This document shows positions 1 to 7,673 of a stretch of DNA of 35,405 bases, piece after piece. Below the pieces are notes generated by a model that did no database searches, was not told where the DNA came from, and saw only the letters and a list, made by a program, of their open reading frames with translations. The translations under genes were made by a program, and so were the position numbers. This stretch comes from Caulobacter segnis (GTDB lineage: Bacteria; Pseudomonadota; Alphaproteobacteria; Caulobacterales; Caulobacteraceae), in the NCBI RefSeq assembly GCF_003243465.1, contig NZ_QFQZ01000051.1:1-35405 (forward strand), given 5' to 3'. Each line of letters begins with the position of its first letter. Position 1 is the stretch's first letter.

Positions 1-235
1 CGCCCGCGGCCTTGGCGATCGCCAGAAGCGCCGGACCGGCGCAGACGAGGCTTTCCTTGACCGCAAGATTGGCTTTCTCGATATTGCCGCGGCGGTGGCG
101 GGAACCCTTGAGCGCATGAACAGTCTTGGTGGGCTCTCCGGGGCGGAAGGTGACGCCGTCGACAATGCGATGATGATTGACGCCAGCGCTCGCCGCATTG
201 CGGCCGAGGTTGTCGCGCAAAAGCATCGGCGCTGA
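1..235 (+). CDS. dxr: 1-deoxy-D-xylulose 5-phosphate reductoisomerase, 3' end only, possibly frame-broken
   Basis: This is the C-terminal tail of the MEP-pathway enzyme that converts DXP to MEP for isoprenoid synthesis in the cytoplasm. The frame ending at the TGA at 233-235 reads AFLDRKIGFLDIAAAVAGTL and ends in QKHRR, like the C-terminal helical domain of DXR. The start lies outside the window. Bases 3-41, however, read best in another frame as PAALAIARSAGPA, which resembles the conserved P-x-L-x-x-A-R segment that normally lies about 20 residues before AFL. Only 23 bases separate the two, and the usual NAANEVAV stretch is reduced to ADE. So an indel, or a poor sequence or contig end, is suspected at about 36-50. 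rseP starts 20 bases downstream. The family call is firm; the lesion is less certain because only a short piece is visible. Confidence 0.75.
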   Translation, partial: ARGLGDRQKRRTGADEAFLDRKIGFLDIAAAVAGTLERMNSLGGLSGAEGDAVDNAMMIDASARRIAAEVVAQKHRR

Positions 236-255
236 TCGGGAGACCCGGCCATTTC

Positions 256-1452
256 ATGACCGACGTGCTGTTCTACATCATTCCCACGGTCTTCGTGCTG
301 TCCATCGTGGTGACCATCCACGAGCTTGGCCACTTCTGGGTGGCGCGAGCTTGCGGCGTCGCCATCGACTGCTTCTCGATCGGGTTCGGGCGGGCGCTGG
401 TCTCGTGGCGTGACAAGCAGGGCGTCGAGTGGCGCATCGCGGCCATTCCGCTGGGCGGCTACGTCCGCTTTTCGGGCGACGAGAACGCCGCCAGCGTGCC
501 GGACCAGAACGACCTTTCGGCCATGAAGCGCGCTATCATCGCGCGCGAGGGCGAGGCGGCCGTCAACCGCTACTTCCATTTCAAGCCTGTGTGGCAGCGG
601 GCGCTGATCGCCGTCGCTGGTCCGATGGCGAACTTCGTCCTGGCGATCCTGATCATGGCGGTGTTCCTGGTCGTGATCGGCAACCCGCGCGGCCAGGCCA
701 CCGTGCGTCAGGTGCAGCCGAACTCGCCCGCGGCTCAAGCGGGGCTGATGCCCGGCGACATCCTGCTGAAGGCTGACAAGACGCCGATCCGAGGGGCTGG
801 CGACGTCAGCGCCTACATCTCCCTGCGCGCCAGGATGCCTGTCGATCTGACGATCGAGCGGGCGGGGCGCGTCCAGCACGTCACCGTCGTTCCCGCCCTC
901 TCCGAAAGCCGCGACGACATCCGCGGCCGGATCAAGGAAGGCCGCATGGGCGTGGTGCTGGGCAGCGTCTCGCGCCTCGAGAAATCCAGCCTCCTGACCG
1001 CCATTCCCGACGCCACCGTTGAGGTCTGGAGCATGATCAAGACGATCGGCTTCTATCTCGGACGATTGGTGACGGGCCAGCTGCCCGCCGATCAGATCAG
1101 CGGCATCATCGGCATCGGCCACACGGCCGGCGCCGTCACCAAGGCCAGCGCCGCCGGCGCGCCGGACATGGCGACCATGGCGCTTCGCGTCTTCGTCTCG
1201 TCGATGCTGTTGATCGCCAGCCTGTCGGTCAGCATAGGCTTCATGAACCTGCTGCCGATCCCCGTCCTGGATGGCGGCCACCTGCTGATGTACGCCTATG
1301 AGGCGGTCGCCCGTCGACCCTTGCGGGCGGACTTTCAGGCGGCCGGTTTCCGCGCGGGGCTTGCCTTGATCCTGGGTTTCATGCTGTTCGCGGCGTGGAA
1401 CGACCTCAACCGCTACGACGTGTTCAAATTCATCGGCGGCCTGTTCACGTGA
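256..1452 (+). CDS. rseP: Site-2 intramembrane zinc metalloprotease RseP/MmpA
   Basis: This is a 398-residue membrane protease of the S2P family. Visible features are HELGH at residues 22-26 inside the first transmembrane segment (zinc ligands and catalytic Glu23), a PDZ domain at about 125-215, and NLLPIPVLDG at 331-340, whose Asp339 is the third zinc ligand. C-terminal hydrophobic segments follow. In Caulobacter the orthologue, MmpA, is known to cleave the membrane-bound remnant of the polarity factor PodJ. In other bacteria RseP cleaves anti-sigma factors. The substrate here is inferred from orthology. The ATG start places HELGH at the usual depth. The gene sits directly before bamA, as in many proteobacteria, and is probably co-transcribed with dxr and bamA. 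Length is normal and no lesion is seen. Confidence 0.95.
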   Translation: MTDVLFYIIPTVFVLSIVVTIHELGHFWVARACGVAIDCFSIGFGRALVSWRDKQGVEWRIAAIPLGGYVRFSGDENAASVPDQNDLSAMKRAIIAREGEAAVNRYFHFKPVWQRALIAVAGPMANFVLAILIMAVFLVVIGNPRGQATVRQVQPNSPAAQAGLMPGDILLKADKTPIRGAGDVSAYISLRARMPVDLTIERAGRVQHVTVVPALSESRDDIRGRIKEGRMGVVLGSVSRLEKSSLLTAIPDATVEVWSMIKTIGFYLGRLVTGQLPADQISGIIGIGHTAGAVTKASAAGAPDMATMALRVFVSSMLLIASLSVSIGFMNLLPIPVLDGGHLLMYAYEAVARRPLRADFQAAGFRAGLALILGFMLFAAWNDLNRYDVFKFIGGLFT

Positions 1453-1469
1453 ACGCCCGCCCTCCGTCC

Positions 1470-3833
1470 ATGATTGGTCAAATGAACAGATTCCGCGCCC
1501 AAAGCGCCGCGTTCGCCACGGGTATGGCGCTGCTCCTCGGCTCGACGGCCCTGGTGGCTCCGCATCAGGCCTTCGCCCAGGCCGCCCAGACCGGGGTGGT
1601 GCAGCGTATCGTGGTGCAGGGCAATGAGCGGATCGAGCAGGGCACGGTGCTGTCCTACCTGCCGATCCAGCCGGGCGACACGGTCGATTCGCAGCGCCTC
1701 GACCTGGCGCTGAAGACCCTGGCGCGCACGGATCTGTTCGCCGACGTCAAGATCGACATGCAAGGCGGCGACCTCGTGGTGAAGGTCGTCGAAAACCCGA
1801 TCATCAACCAGGTGGTCTTCGAGGGGAATTCCTCGCTCAAGGAGGACAAGCTCAAGGACGAGGTCCAGATCCGTCCGCGCGGCATCTTCACCCGCGCCAA
1901 GGTGCAGGCCGACGTCCAGCGCATCATCGAACTCTATCGTCGTTCGGGCCGCATCTCCGCGACCGTGACGCCGAAGGTGGTCGAACTGCCGCAGAAGCGC
2001 GTCGACCTGGTGTTCGAGATCAGCGAAGGCCCCAAGAGCGGCGTGCTGGGGATCAACTTCCTGGGTAATTCCGAGTTCTCGGACAACGACCTGCGCGACG
2101 TCATCGTCACCAAGGAAAGCCGCTGGTACAAGATCCTGACCAGCAACGACAACTACGACCCCGATCGGATCGAATACGATCGCGAGCAACTGCGGAAGTT
2201 CTACCGCAACCGCGGCTATTTCGACTTCCGCGTCATCTCGTCGGTCGCCGAGCTGGCGCCGGACAAGAACGGCTTCGCGGTCAGCTACACGCTGGATGAA
2301 GGTCCGAAGTACAAGTTCGGCAAGGTCACGGTCGAAACCGAGCTGAAGAAGCTGGACGGCAACCTGCTGGCCCAGATCCTGCCGATCCGCGCCGGTCAGC
2401 TGTACGAAGACGAGAAGATCGAGCAGGCCACTGACGCCCTGACTTTCGCGGCCGGCGCCGCCGGCTTCGCCTTCGTCGACGTGCGTCCGCGCTACGTGCC
2501 CAACCGCGAGACCAAGACCGTCGACGTGGTCTTCCAGGTCCGTGAAGGGCCGCGTGTCTATGTTGATCGCATCGACATCGTTGGCAACACCCGCACGCTC
2601 GACTACGTCCTGCGCCGCGAGCTGGAAGTCGCCGAGGGCGACGCCTACAACCGCGTGCTGGTCGACCGTTCCAAGAACAACATCCGTCGCCTGGGCTTCT
2701 TCAAGGAAGTCGATATCGACGACACCCCCGGCTCGGCGCCGGACCGCACGAACCTGCGCGTGAAGGTGGAAGAGCAGCCCACCGGCGAGCTCTCGTTCAG
2801 CGCGGGCTACAGCTCGGTCGACAAGCTGGTGCTGGACGTCGGCATCACCGAGCGGAACTTCCGCGGTCGCGGCCAGAACTTCCGGGCCCGCGCCTCGGTC
2901 GGTTCGCTGCGCCAGCAGGTCGATTTCGGCTTCTCCGAGCCGCGCTTCCTGGGCCGCAATCTCGTGGCCGGCGTGAACCTCTACACCTTCCGCTATGACC
3001 TGTCGGACTACGCGGCCTACGACACCAAGTCGGTCGGCGGCGATGTGCGTTTCGGCTTCCCGCTGACCAACGACGCCTCGATGAGCCTGCGCTACACGGT
3101 TCGCCAGGACGACGTCAGCGTCGCCGACAGCCTCTGCACCAGCGGCTCGGTCTCGCAGATCCTCTGCCTGCAACGCGGCGCCTACATCACCTCGATGATC
3201 GGCTATGGCCTGCGCATCGACAAGCGCAACGACCCGATCAACCCGACCCGCGGCTGGTTCGCGGATCTGAATCAGGACCTGGCCGGCATCGGCGGCGACG
3301 TGAAGTACCTGAAGACCGAAGCCGACGCCGGCTGGTACTGGGGCTTCACCAAGGACCTGGTGTTCAGCGCCACCGGCTCTTTCGGCTATATCCAGGGCTG
3401 GGGCGGCGACAACGTCCGCATCAACGACCGCTTCTATCGCGGCGGCACCTCGTTCCGCGGCTTCGAGATCGCAGGCATCGGCCCGCGCGACATCTCGAGC
3501 ACGAACAACTCGATGGGCGCGAAGCTCTACGCCATCAGCACCTTCGAGCTGACCATCCCGACCTTCCTGCCCGAGCAGTACGGCATCAAGGCCGCCCTGT
3601 TCAGCGACGTGGGTACGGCGGGTCTGCTGGACGATGTGGATCGTCAGAAGTCGCCTGGCGTCTTCGATCCCAACATCAAGGATAACCTCGGCCTGCGTGC
3701 CTCGGCCGGTATCTCGATCGACTGGAAATCCCCCATGGGGCCCATTCGATTCGATATCAGCCGTATTTTGGCCAAGGAAAGCTACGACCGAACCGAAACG
3801 TTCCGGTTCTCCACCTCCACAAGGTTCCAATAG
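1470..3833 (+). CDS. bamA: Outer-membrane protein assembly factor BamA
   Basis: BamA is the Omp85-family core of the BAM complex and inserts beta-barrel proteins into the outer membrane. From ATG 1470 it has 787 residues. ATG 1482 (MNRFRAQSAAF) is an equally plausible start; a longer reading from 1395 would overlap rseP and is not favoured. A signal peptide ends near AFAQA. Five POTRA domains follow (first one near VVQRIVVQGNERIEQGTVL), then the 16-strand barrel. The FRGF at about residues 662-665 is the conserved (V/I)RGF motif of loop 6. The C-terminus ends FRFSTSTRFQ, so one extra Gln follows the usual terminal aromatic of the beta-signal. skp begins two bases after the stop, a common arrangement that joins barrel assembly with its periplasmic chaperone. 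Confidence 0.97.
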   Translation: MIGQMNRFRAQSAAFATGMALLLGSTALVAPHQAFAQAAQTGVVQRIVVQGNERIEQGTVLSYLPIQPGDTVDSQRLDLALKTLARTDLFADVKIDMQGGDLVVKVVENPIINQVVFEGNSSLKEDKLKDEVQIRPRGIFTRAKVQADVQRIIELYRRSGRISATVTPKVVELPQKRVDLVFEISEGPKSGVLGINFLGNSEFSDNDLRDVIVTKESRWYKILTSNDNYDPDRIEYDREQLRKFYRNRGYFDFRVISSVAELAPDKNGFAVSYTLDEGPKYKFGKVTVETELKKLDGNLLAQILPIRAGQLYEDEKIEQATDALTFAAGAAGFAFVDVRPRYVPNRETKTVDVVFQVREGPRVYVDRIDIVGNTRTLDYVLRRELEVAEGDAYNRVLVDRSKNNIRRLGFFKEVDIDDTPGSAPDRTNLRVKVEEQPTGELSFSAGYSSVDKLVLDVGITERNFRGRGQNFRARASVGSLRQQVDFGFSEPRFLGRNLVAGVNLYTFRYDLSDYAAYDTKSVGGDVRFGFPLTNDASMSLRYTVRQDDVSVADSLCTSGSVSQILCLQRGAYITSMIGYGLRIDKRNDPINPTRGWFADLNQDLAGIGGDVKYLKTEADAGWYWGFTKDLVFSATGSFGYIQGWGGDNVRINDRFYRGGTSFRGFEIAGIGPRDISSTNNSMGAKLYAISTFELTIPTFLPEQYGIKAALFSDVGTAGLLDDVDRQKSPGVFDPNIKDNLGLRASAGISIDWKSPMGPIRFDISRILAKESYDRTETFRFSTSTRFQ

Positions 3834-3835
3834 AC

Positions 3836-4477
3836 ATGTCCAAGTTCCTGTCCGCGGCCGCCTCCAGCGTTGTCGCCCTCGCCATCGCGACCAGCGCCTC
3901 GGCCCAGACGGCTCCCGCCGCCGCGGCCCCCGCGGCTCCGGCCGTGACCCACGGTCCGGCCCTGCCGGGCGTCTGCATCTTCTCCGACAAGCGCGCTGTC
4001 GGCCAATCGCTGGTCGGCAAGGCGGTCGACGCGCGCCTGAAGACCATCGCCCAGCAGGTGCAAGCCGAGCTGAACGGCGAGCGCAGCGCGCTTGAAACCG
4101 AAGCCAAGGCGCTCGAAGCCAAGCGGGCCACCCTGGCCCAGGACGCCCAGGAGCAGCAAGGCGCCGCCCTGCAGGTCAAGGCCAACGCCTGGCAGCGCAA
4201 GGCCCAGCTGCGCCAAAAGGAATATGAAGCGACCGAGCAAAAGGCGCTGTCGCGGGTCTATCAAGAGCTGAACACGCCCATCACCCAAGTGTATCAGGCG
4301 CAGAAGTGCAGCATCCTGCTGGACCGCGAGTCCGTGATGTTCGCCAACCCGGCGATGGACATCACCGACGCCGTCGTCACCGCCCTGGACGCCCGCATCA
4401 AGACGCTGACCTTCGATCGTGAACGCCTGGACCAGCAGGTCCCGGGCGCTCAAGCTCTGCAGCCGTCCAATAAGTAA
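3836..4477 (+). CDS. skp: Periplasmic chaperone Skp/OmpH family
   Basis: This 213-residue protein of the OmpH/Skp family holds unfolded outer-membrane proteins in the periplasm on their way to BamA. The N-terminus is a clear signal peptide with likely cleavage after ATSASA (residue 23). An Ala/Pro-rich stretch follows, then a conserved short beta segment (GVCIFSDKRAVGQS). A long charged helical region at about 65-150, rich in Glu, Lys and Gln, fits the tentacle-like coiled coils of the Skp trimer. The segment KCSILLDRESVMFANPAMDIT completes the body domain. It is translationally tight with bamA (two-base gap). A 54-base gap with a predicted hairpin separates it from lpxD. The family is confident; the chaperone role is taken from the family. 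Confidence 0.93.
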   Translation: MSKFLSAAASSVVALAIATSASAQTAPAAAAPAAPAVTHGPALPGVCIFSDKRAVGQSLVGKAVDARLKTIAQQVQAELNGERSALETEAKALEAKRATLAQDAQEQQGAALQVKANAWQRKAQLRQKEYEATEQKALSRVYQELNTPITQVYQAQKCSILLDRESVMFANPAMDITDAVVTALDARIKTLTFDRERLDQQVPGAQALQPSNK

Positions 4478-4520
4478 GCGAATCGTCTCCTTTGGGGTTA
4501 CCTAAGGGAATCGTATTCGC
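4478..4520 (+). promoter_or_regulatory. Intercistronic hairpin between skp and lpxD, with two GANTC sites
   Basis: GCGAAT (4478-4483) pairs with ATTCGC (4515-4520). Inside them, CCTTTGG (4489-4495) pairs with CCTAAGG (4501-4507) apart from one T-T mismatch, leaving a five-base loop. No T-run follows, so this is not a standard terminator. It could be an RNA-processing or partial attenuation element. Two GAATC sequences (4480-4484 and 4508-4512) match the GANTC methylation site of the cell-cycle methylase CcrM. The lpxD ribosome-binding site GAGGAG (4524-4529) follows immediately. Confidence 0.4.
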
Positions 4521-4531
4521 CGTGAGGAGCC

Positions 4532-5557
4532 ATGCCGGACCCGCGTTTCTTCGATAGCCTGGGTCCGGCATCGCTTTCCGAGTTGGCCCGGGCCGGCGCC
4601 GCCGAACTGGCGGACGCGGCCCTGGGCGACCGCCAGATCGCCCACGTCGCGCCGCTCGACGCCGCCGCCCCCCAGGCGATCACTTTCTTCTCCGACGCCA
4701 AGCGCAAGGACGCCGCCGCCGCGACCGGCGCGGGCGCATGCTTTGTGCGGCCGGAGCATCGTGATTTTCTTCCGGCCACCTGCGCCGCGCTGATCACCCG
4801 GCATCCTCAGGCGGCATGGGCGGCGGCGGCGGCACGCCTCCACGAGCCCCTTCGGCACGAGCCGGCGTCCAGCCCTCTGCATGGCGAAGCCATCCTTGAG
4901 GACGGTGTTCGGCTGTCGCCCGGCGTGACGGTGGGGCGAGGCGCTCGCATCGGGCGCGGAACGCGGATCGCGCCCGGCGCCGTGATCGGCCCCGGAGTCG
5001 TCATCGGCCGCGACTGCATGATCGGACCCAATGCGGTCATCGGCTTTGCGCTGATCGGCGACCGCGTGTCCATTTCCGCCGGGGCCGTGATCGGCGAGGC
5101 GGGCTTTGGCGCAGCGCTGGGGCCCAGAGGCATGGTCGATCTGCCCCAGCTAGGGCGGGTGATCATCCAGGACAATGTCACGATCGGCGCCAACAGCTGC
5201 GTCGATCGCGGCGCATTTTCGGATACGACGATCGGCGAGAACACCAAGATCGACAATCTGGTCCACGTCGCTCACAACGTCCGTATCGGGCGTAACTGAG
5301 TATTGGCCGCGTTTACCGGCATCTCCGGCAGCACGACGGTGGGCGACGGCGTCGCCTTCGGCGGCAAGGCCGGCGTGGCCGACCATTTGAATATCGGCTC
5401 GGGTGCGAGCATCGGGGCGGCCGCCTCGGTGTTCAAGGACGTGCCGAAAGGTGAAACTTGGACGGGATTCCCGGCGCGACCGCTGAAGCGGTGGCTGCGG
5501 GAGACCGCCTGGCTGTCGCGCAAGGCGGGCGGCCGAGTGACAAGGGGCGACGAATGA
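4532..5557 (+). pseudogene. lpxD: UDP-3-O-acylglucosamine N-acyltransferase LpxD, interrupted by an in-frame TGA
   Basis: LpxD adds the N-linked hydroxyacyl chain to UDP-3-O-acylglucosamine in lipid A synthesis. The frame from ATG 4532 (RBS GAGGAG) encodes a uridine-binding N-domain and hexapeptide left-handed beta-helix repeats (about residues 115 onward). It then stops at TGA 5297-5299 after 255 residues, just past VHVAHNVRIGRN, which holds the expected catalytic His (248). The same frame resumes at once as VLAAFTGISGSTTVGDGVAF and continues to GRVTRGDE and the TGA at 5555-5557, giving the normal length of about 341 codons. The stop therefore replaces a single sense codon, probably Cys (TGC/TGT). 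Lost are the last helix coils and the C-terminal helices needed for the trimer and acyl-ACP binding. A TTG at 5303 could restart an 84-residue fragment, but no ribosome-binding site is seen. A sequencing error, or readthrough, would restore the gene. Confidence 0.85.
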
Positions 5558-6033
5558 GCCAGACCACTGAACAAGCGGCGTCGATCGATATCGACATCGC
5601 CGAAATCCTGGCGCGCATTCCGCACCGCTACCCGTTCCTGCTGGTCGATCGCGCCGAGGACTATAACGCCCACAAGTCGATCGTCGGCATCAAGTGCGTG
5701 ACGGTCAACGAGCCGTTCTTCCAGGGTCACTTCCCCGGCAATCCGGTGATGCCCGGCGTGCTGATCATCGAGGCCCTGGCCCAGACGGGCGCGGTGCTGA
5801 TGAGCAAGTCTCTGGAAGTCGACACCGAGGGCAAGACGATCTTCTTCATGTCGGTCGACAACGCCCGCTTCCGCACGCCGGTCCGTCCGGGCGACGTGCT
5901 GCGGATGGAAGTCGAGGTGCTGCGCGCCCGCTCGTCGATCTTCAAGTTCAAGGGCGTCGCCAAGGTTGGCGACAAGGTGGCCGCCGAGGTCGAGTTCGCC
6001 GCCATGGTGGTCGAGACGGGACCCAAGGCATGA
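5554..6033 (+). CDS. fabZ: 3-hydroxyacyl-[acyl-carrier-protein] dehydratase FabZ
   Basis: FabZ dehydrates beta-hydroxyacyl-ACP in fatty-acid elongation, competing with LpxA and LpxD for hydroxyacyl-ACP. This 159-residue hot-dog-fold protein has the conserved IPHRYPFLLVDR near residues 22-33. Its active-site pair is His59 (QGHFPGNPVMPG) and Glu73 (IIEALAQTGA). The ATG overlaps the lpxD stop as ATGA, with AAGGGG at 5542-5547 as the ribosome-binding site. A longer reading from 5458 is just lpxD coding sequence in another frame. Its own stop overlaps the lpxA start. This tight coupling matters because any early termination in lpxD could reduce fabZ translation unless its own ribosome-binding site suffices. 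Confidence 0.96.
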   Translation: MSQTTEQAASIDIDIAEILARIPHRYPFLLVDRAEDYNAHKSIVGIKCVTVNEPFFQGHFPGNPVMPGVLIIEALAQTGAVLMSKSLEVDTEGKTIFFMSVDNARFRTPVRPGDVLRMEVEVLRARSSIFKFKGVAKVGDKVAAEVEFAAMVVETGPKA

Positions 6034-6821
6034 CGATCCATCCCACCGCGCTGGTCGCGCCCGAGGCCAAGATCGCGTCGGATGTCGAGATCGGCCCCTA
6101 CAGCATCGTCGGCCCCGATGTGACCCTGAACGCGGGCGTTCACCTGCTGTCGCACGTCGTCGTCGAAGGCGCGACGACGCTTGGCGAGGGCTGCGTCGTG
6201 CATCCGTTCGCTAACCTTGGCGGTCCGCCTCAGCACCTGGGGCACAAGGGCGAGCGCACCGAACTGGTCATCGGCCCTCGCAACATCATTCGCGAGCACG
6301 TGACCATGCACACCGGCACGGCCTCGGGGAAGGGCGTGACCACGATCGGATCGGACGGCCTCTACATGGTCGGCTCGCACGTCGCCCACGACTGCACCGT
6401 CGGGGACTTCGTCGTGCTCGCCAAGGGCGCGACCCTGGGTGGCCATGTCGCGATCGGCGACTACGTGTTCATGGGCGGCCTGGCCGCCGCGCACCAGTTC
6501 TCGCGCATCGGCCGCTACAGCTTCATCGGCGGCCTGGCGGCCGTGACTAAGGACGTGATCCCGTACGGCTCGGTCTGGGGCAACCACGCCCACCTCGAGG
6601 GCCTGAATCTGGTCGGCCTTAAACGTCGCGCCTTCTCGCGCGAGACCATCAACGCGCTGCGTGCAGCCTACCGCCTGTTGTTCGCGGACGAAGGCACCTT
6701 CCAGGAGCGCCTGGAGGATGTGGCCGAAATCCACGCCGGCAACCCCGAGGTGATGGAAATCGTCGACTTCATCCGCGCCGACGCCAACCGCCCCCTGTGC
6801 CTGCCCGAGCGGGAAGTTTAG
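6030..6821 (+). CDS. lpxA: UDP-N-acetylglucosamine O-acyltransferase LpxA
   Basis: LpxA transfers a 3-hydroxyacyl chain from ACP to UDP-GlcNAc, the first step of lipid A synthesis. The 263-residue length matches E. coli LpxA (262). Hexapeptide repeats run from residue 2 to about 190 (IHPTALVAPEAKIASDVEIG). SHVAHDCTVG at 116-125 contains the catalytic His, here His120, equivalent to E. coli His125. A C-terminal helical region starts at GLNLVGLKRRAFS. The start is ATG 6030, overlapping the fabZ stop (ATGA). A longer reading from 5694 is a shadow of fabZ. No lesion is seen, unlike its paralogue lpxD upstream. Confidence 0.96.
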   Translation: MTIHPTALVAPEAKIASDVEIGPYSIVGPDVTLNAGVHLLSHVVVEGATTLGEGCVVHPFANLGGPPQHLGHKGERTELVIGPRNIIREHVTMHTGTASGKGVTTIGSDGLYMVGSHVAHDCTVGDFVVLAKGATLGGHVAIGDYVFMGGLAAAHQFSRIGRYSFIGGLAAVTKDVIPYGSVWGNHAHLEGLNLVGLKRRAFSRETINALRAAYRLLFADEGTFQERLEDVAEIHAGNPEVMEIVDFIRADANRPLCLPEREV

Positions 6822-6830
6822 GCTCACGAC

Positions 6831-7673
6831 ATGCGTAAGCTGGGTCTGATCGCCGGCGGCGGGGCGCTGCCCGTCGAGCTCGCCGCCCGTTGCGAGGCGG
6901 CGGGACGGTCTTTCGCGGTCATGCGGCTTAAGAGCTTCGCCGACCCCGCCCTGGCTCGCTATCCGGGCATCGATGTCGGGCTCGGCGAGTTCGGCAAGGT
7001 GTTCAAGGCGTTGAAGGCCGCGGGCTGCGAGGTCGTCTGCTTCGCCGGCGATGTGAAGCGACCGGATTTCGCGACCCTCATGCCGGACGCCCGCGGCCTC
7101 AAGGTCGTGCCGGGCCTGATCATGGCCGCGCGCCAGGGCGATGACGCCCTTCTGCGCCGCGTGCTGGACGAGTTCGAGAAGGAAGGCTTCGAGATCGAAG
7201 GCGCGCACGAGGTCGTCGGTGAGATGACCCTGCCGCTGGGCCGTCTGGGCCGCTTCTACCCTAGCGCCGAGCATATGGCCGACATCGACAAGGCCCTGAT
7301 GGTCGCGCGCGAGATCGGCCGGTTGGACGTTGGGCAGGGCGCTGTCGTCTGCGACGGCCTCGTGCTGGCCGTGGAGGCCCAGGAAGGCACCGACGCCATG
7401 CTCCGGCGGGTCGCAGACCTGCCTCAGGCCATCCGGGGGTGCGCCGAACGTCCACGCGGCGTGCTGGCCAAGGCGCCCAAGCCGATCCAGGAGACCAAGG
7501 TCGACCTGCCGACCATCGGCGTCGCCACGCTGCAGCGCGCCGCGCGGGCGGGGCTGGCCGGCGTCGTCGGCGAGGCTGGCCGTCTCTTGGTCGTGGATCG
7601 CGACGCCGTCGTCGCGGCGGCGGATGAGTTGGGTCTCTTCGTGCTGGGGGTCGATCCACGAGGCGACGCGTGA
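6831..7673 (+). CDS. lpxI: UDP-2,3-diacylglucosamine pyrophosphatase LpxI
   Basis: LpxI hydrolyses UDP-2,3-diacylglucosamine to lipid X and UMP. It does the job of LpxH by attacking the alpha phosphorus, and was first characterised in Caulobacter crescentus. This 280-residue protein begins MRKLGLIAGGGALPVELA and contains PGLIMAARQGDDALLRRVLD and GQGAVVCDGLVLAVEAQEGT. Asp225, in ETKVDLPTIG, falls exactly at the catalytic residue number known for the Caulobacter enzyme, which supports the start chosen. It lies nine bases after lpxA and overlaps the lpxB start. The position between lpxA and lpxB is the usual one in alphaproteobacteria. Confidence 0.95.
   Translation: MRKLGLIAGGGALPVELAARCEAAGRSFAVMRLKSFADPALARYPGIDVGLGEFGKVFKALKAAGCEVVCFAGDVKRPDFATLMPDARGLKVVPGLIMAARQGDDALLRRVLDEFEKEGFEIEGAHEVVGEMTLPLGRLGRFYPSAEHMADIDKALMVAREIGRLDVGQGAVVCDGLVLAVEAQEGTDAMLRRVADLPQAIRGCAERPRGVLAKAPKPIQETKVDLPTIGVATLQRAARAGLAGVVGEAGRLLVVDRDAVVAAADELGLFVLGVDPRGDA

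Noticed and set aside
1413..3830. An 805-codon open frame on the minus strand across bamA
   Set aside because: It mirrors bamA codon by codon in GC-rich DNA, has no recognisable domain, and bamA on the plus strand is unmistakable.
5303..5557. A separate small gene starting at TTG 5303
   Set aside because: It is in frame with lpxD and encodes its natural C-terminus, with no ribosome-binding site; better read as the rest of lpxD.
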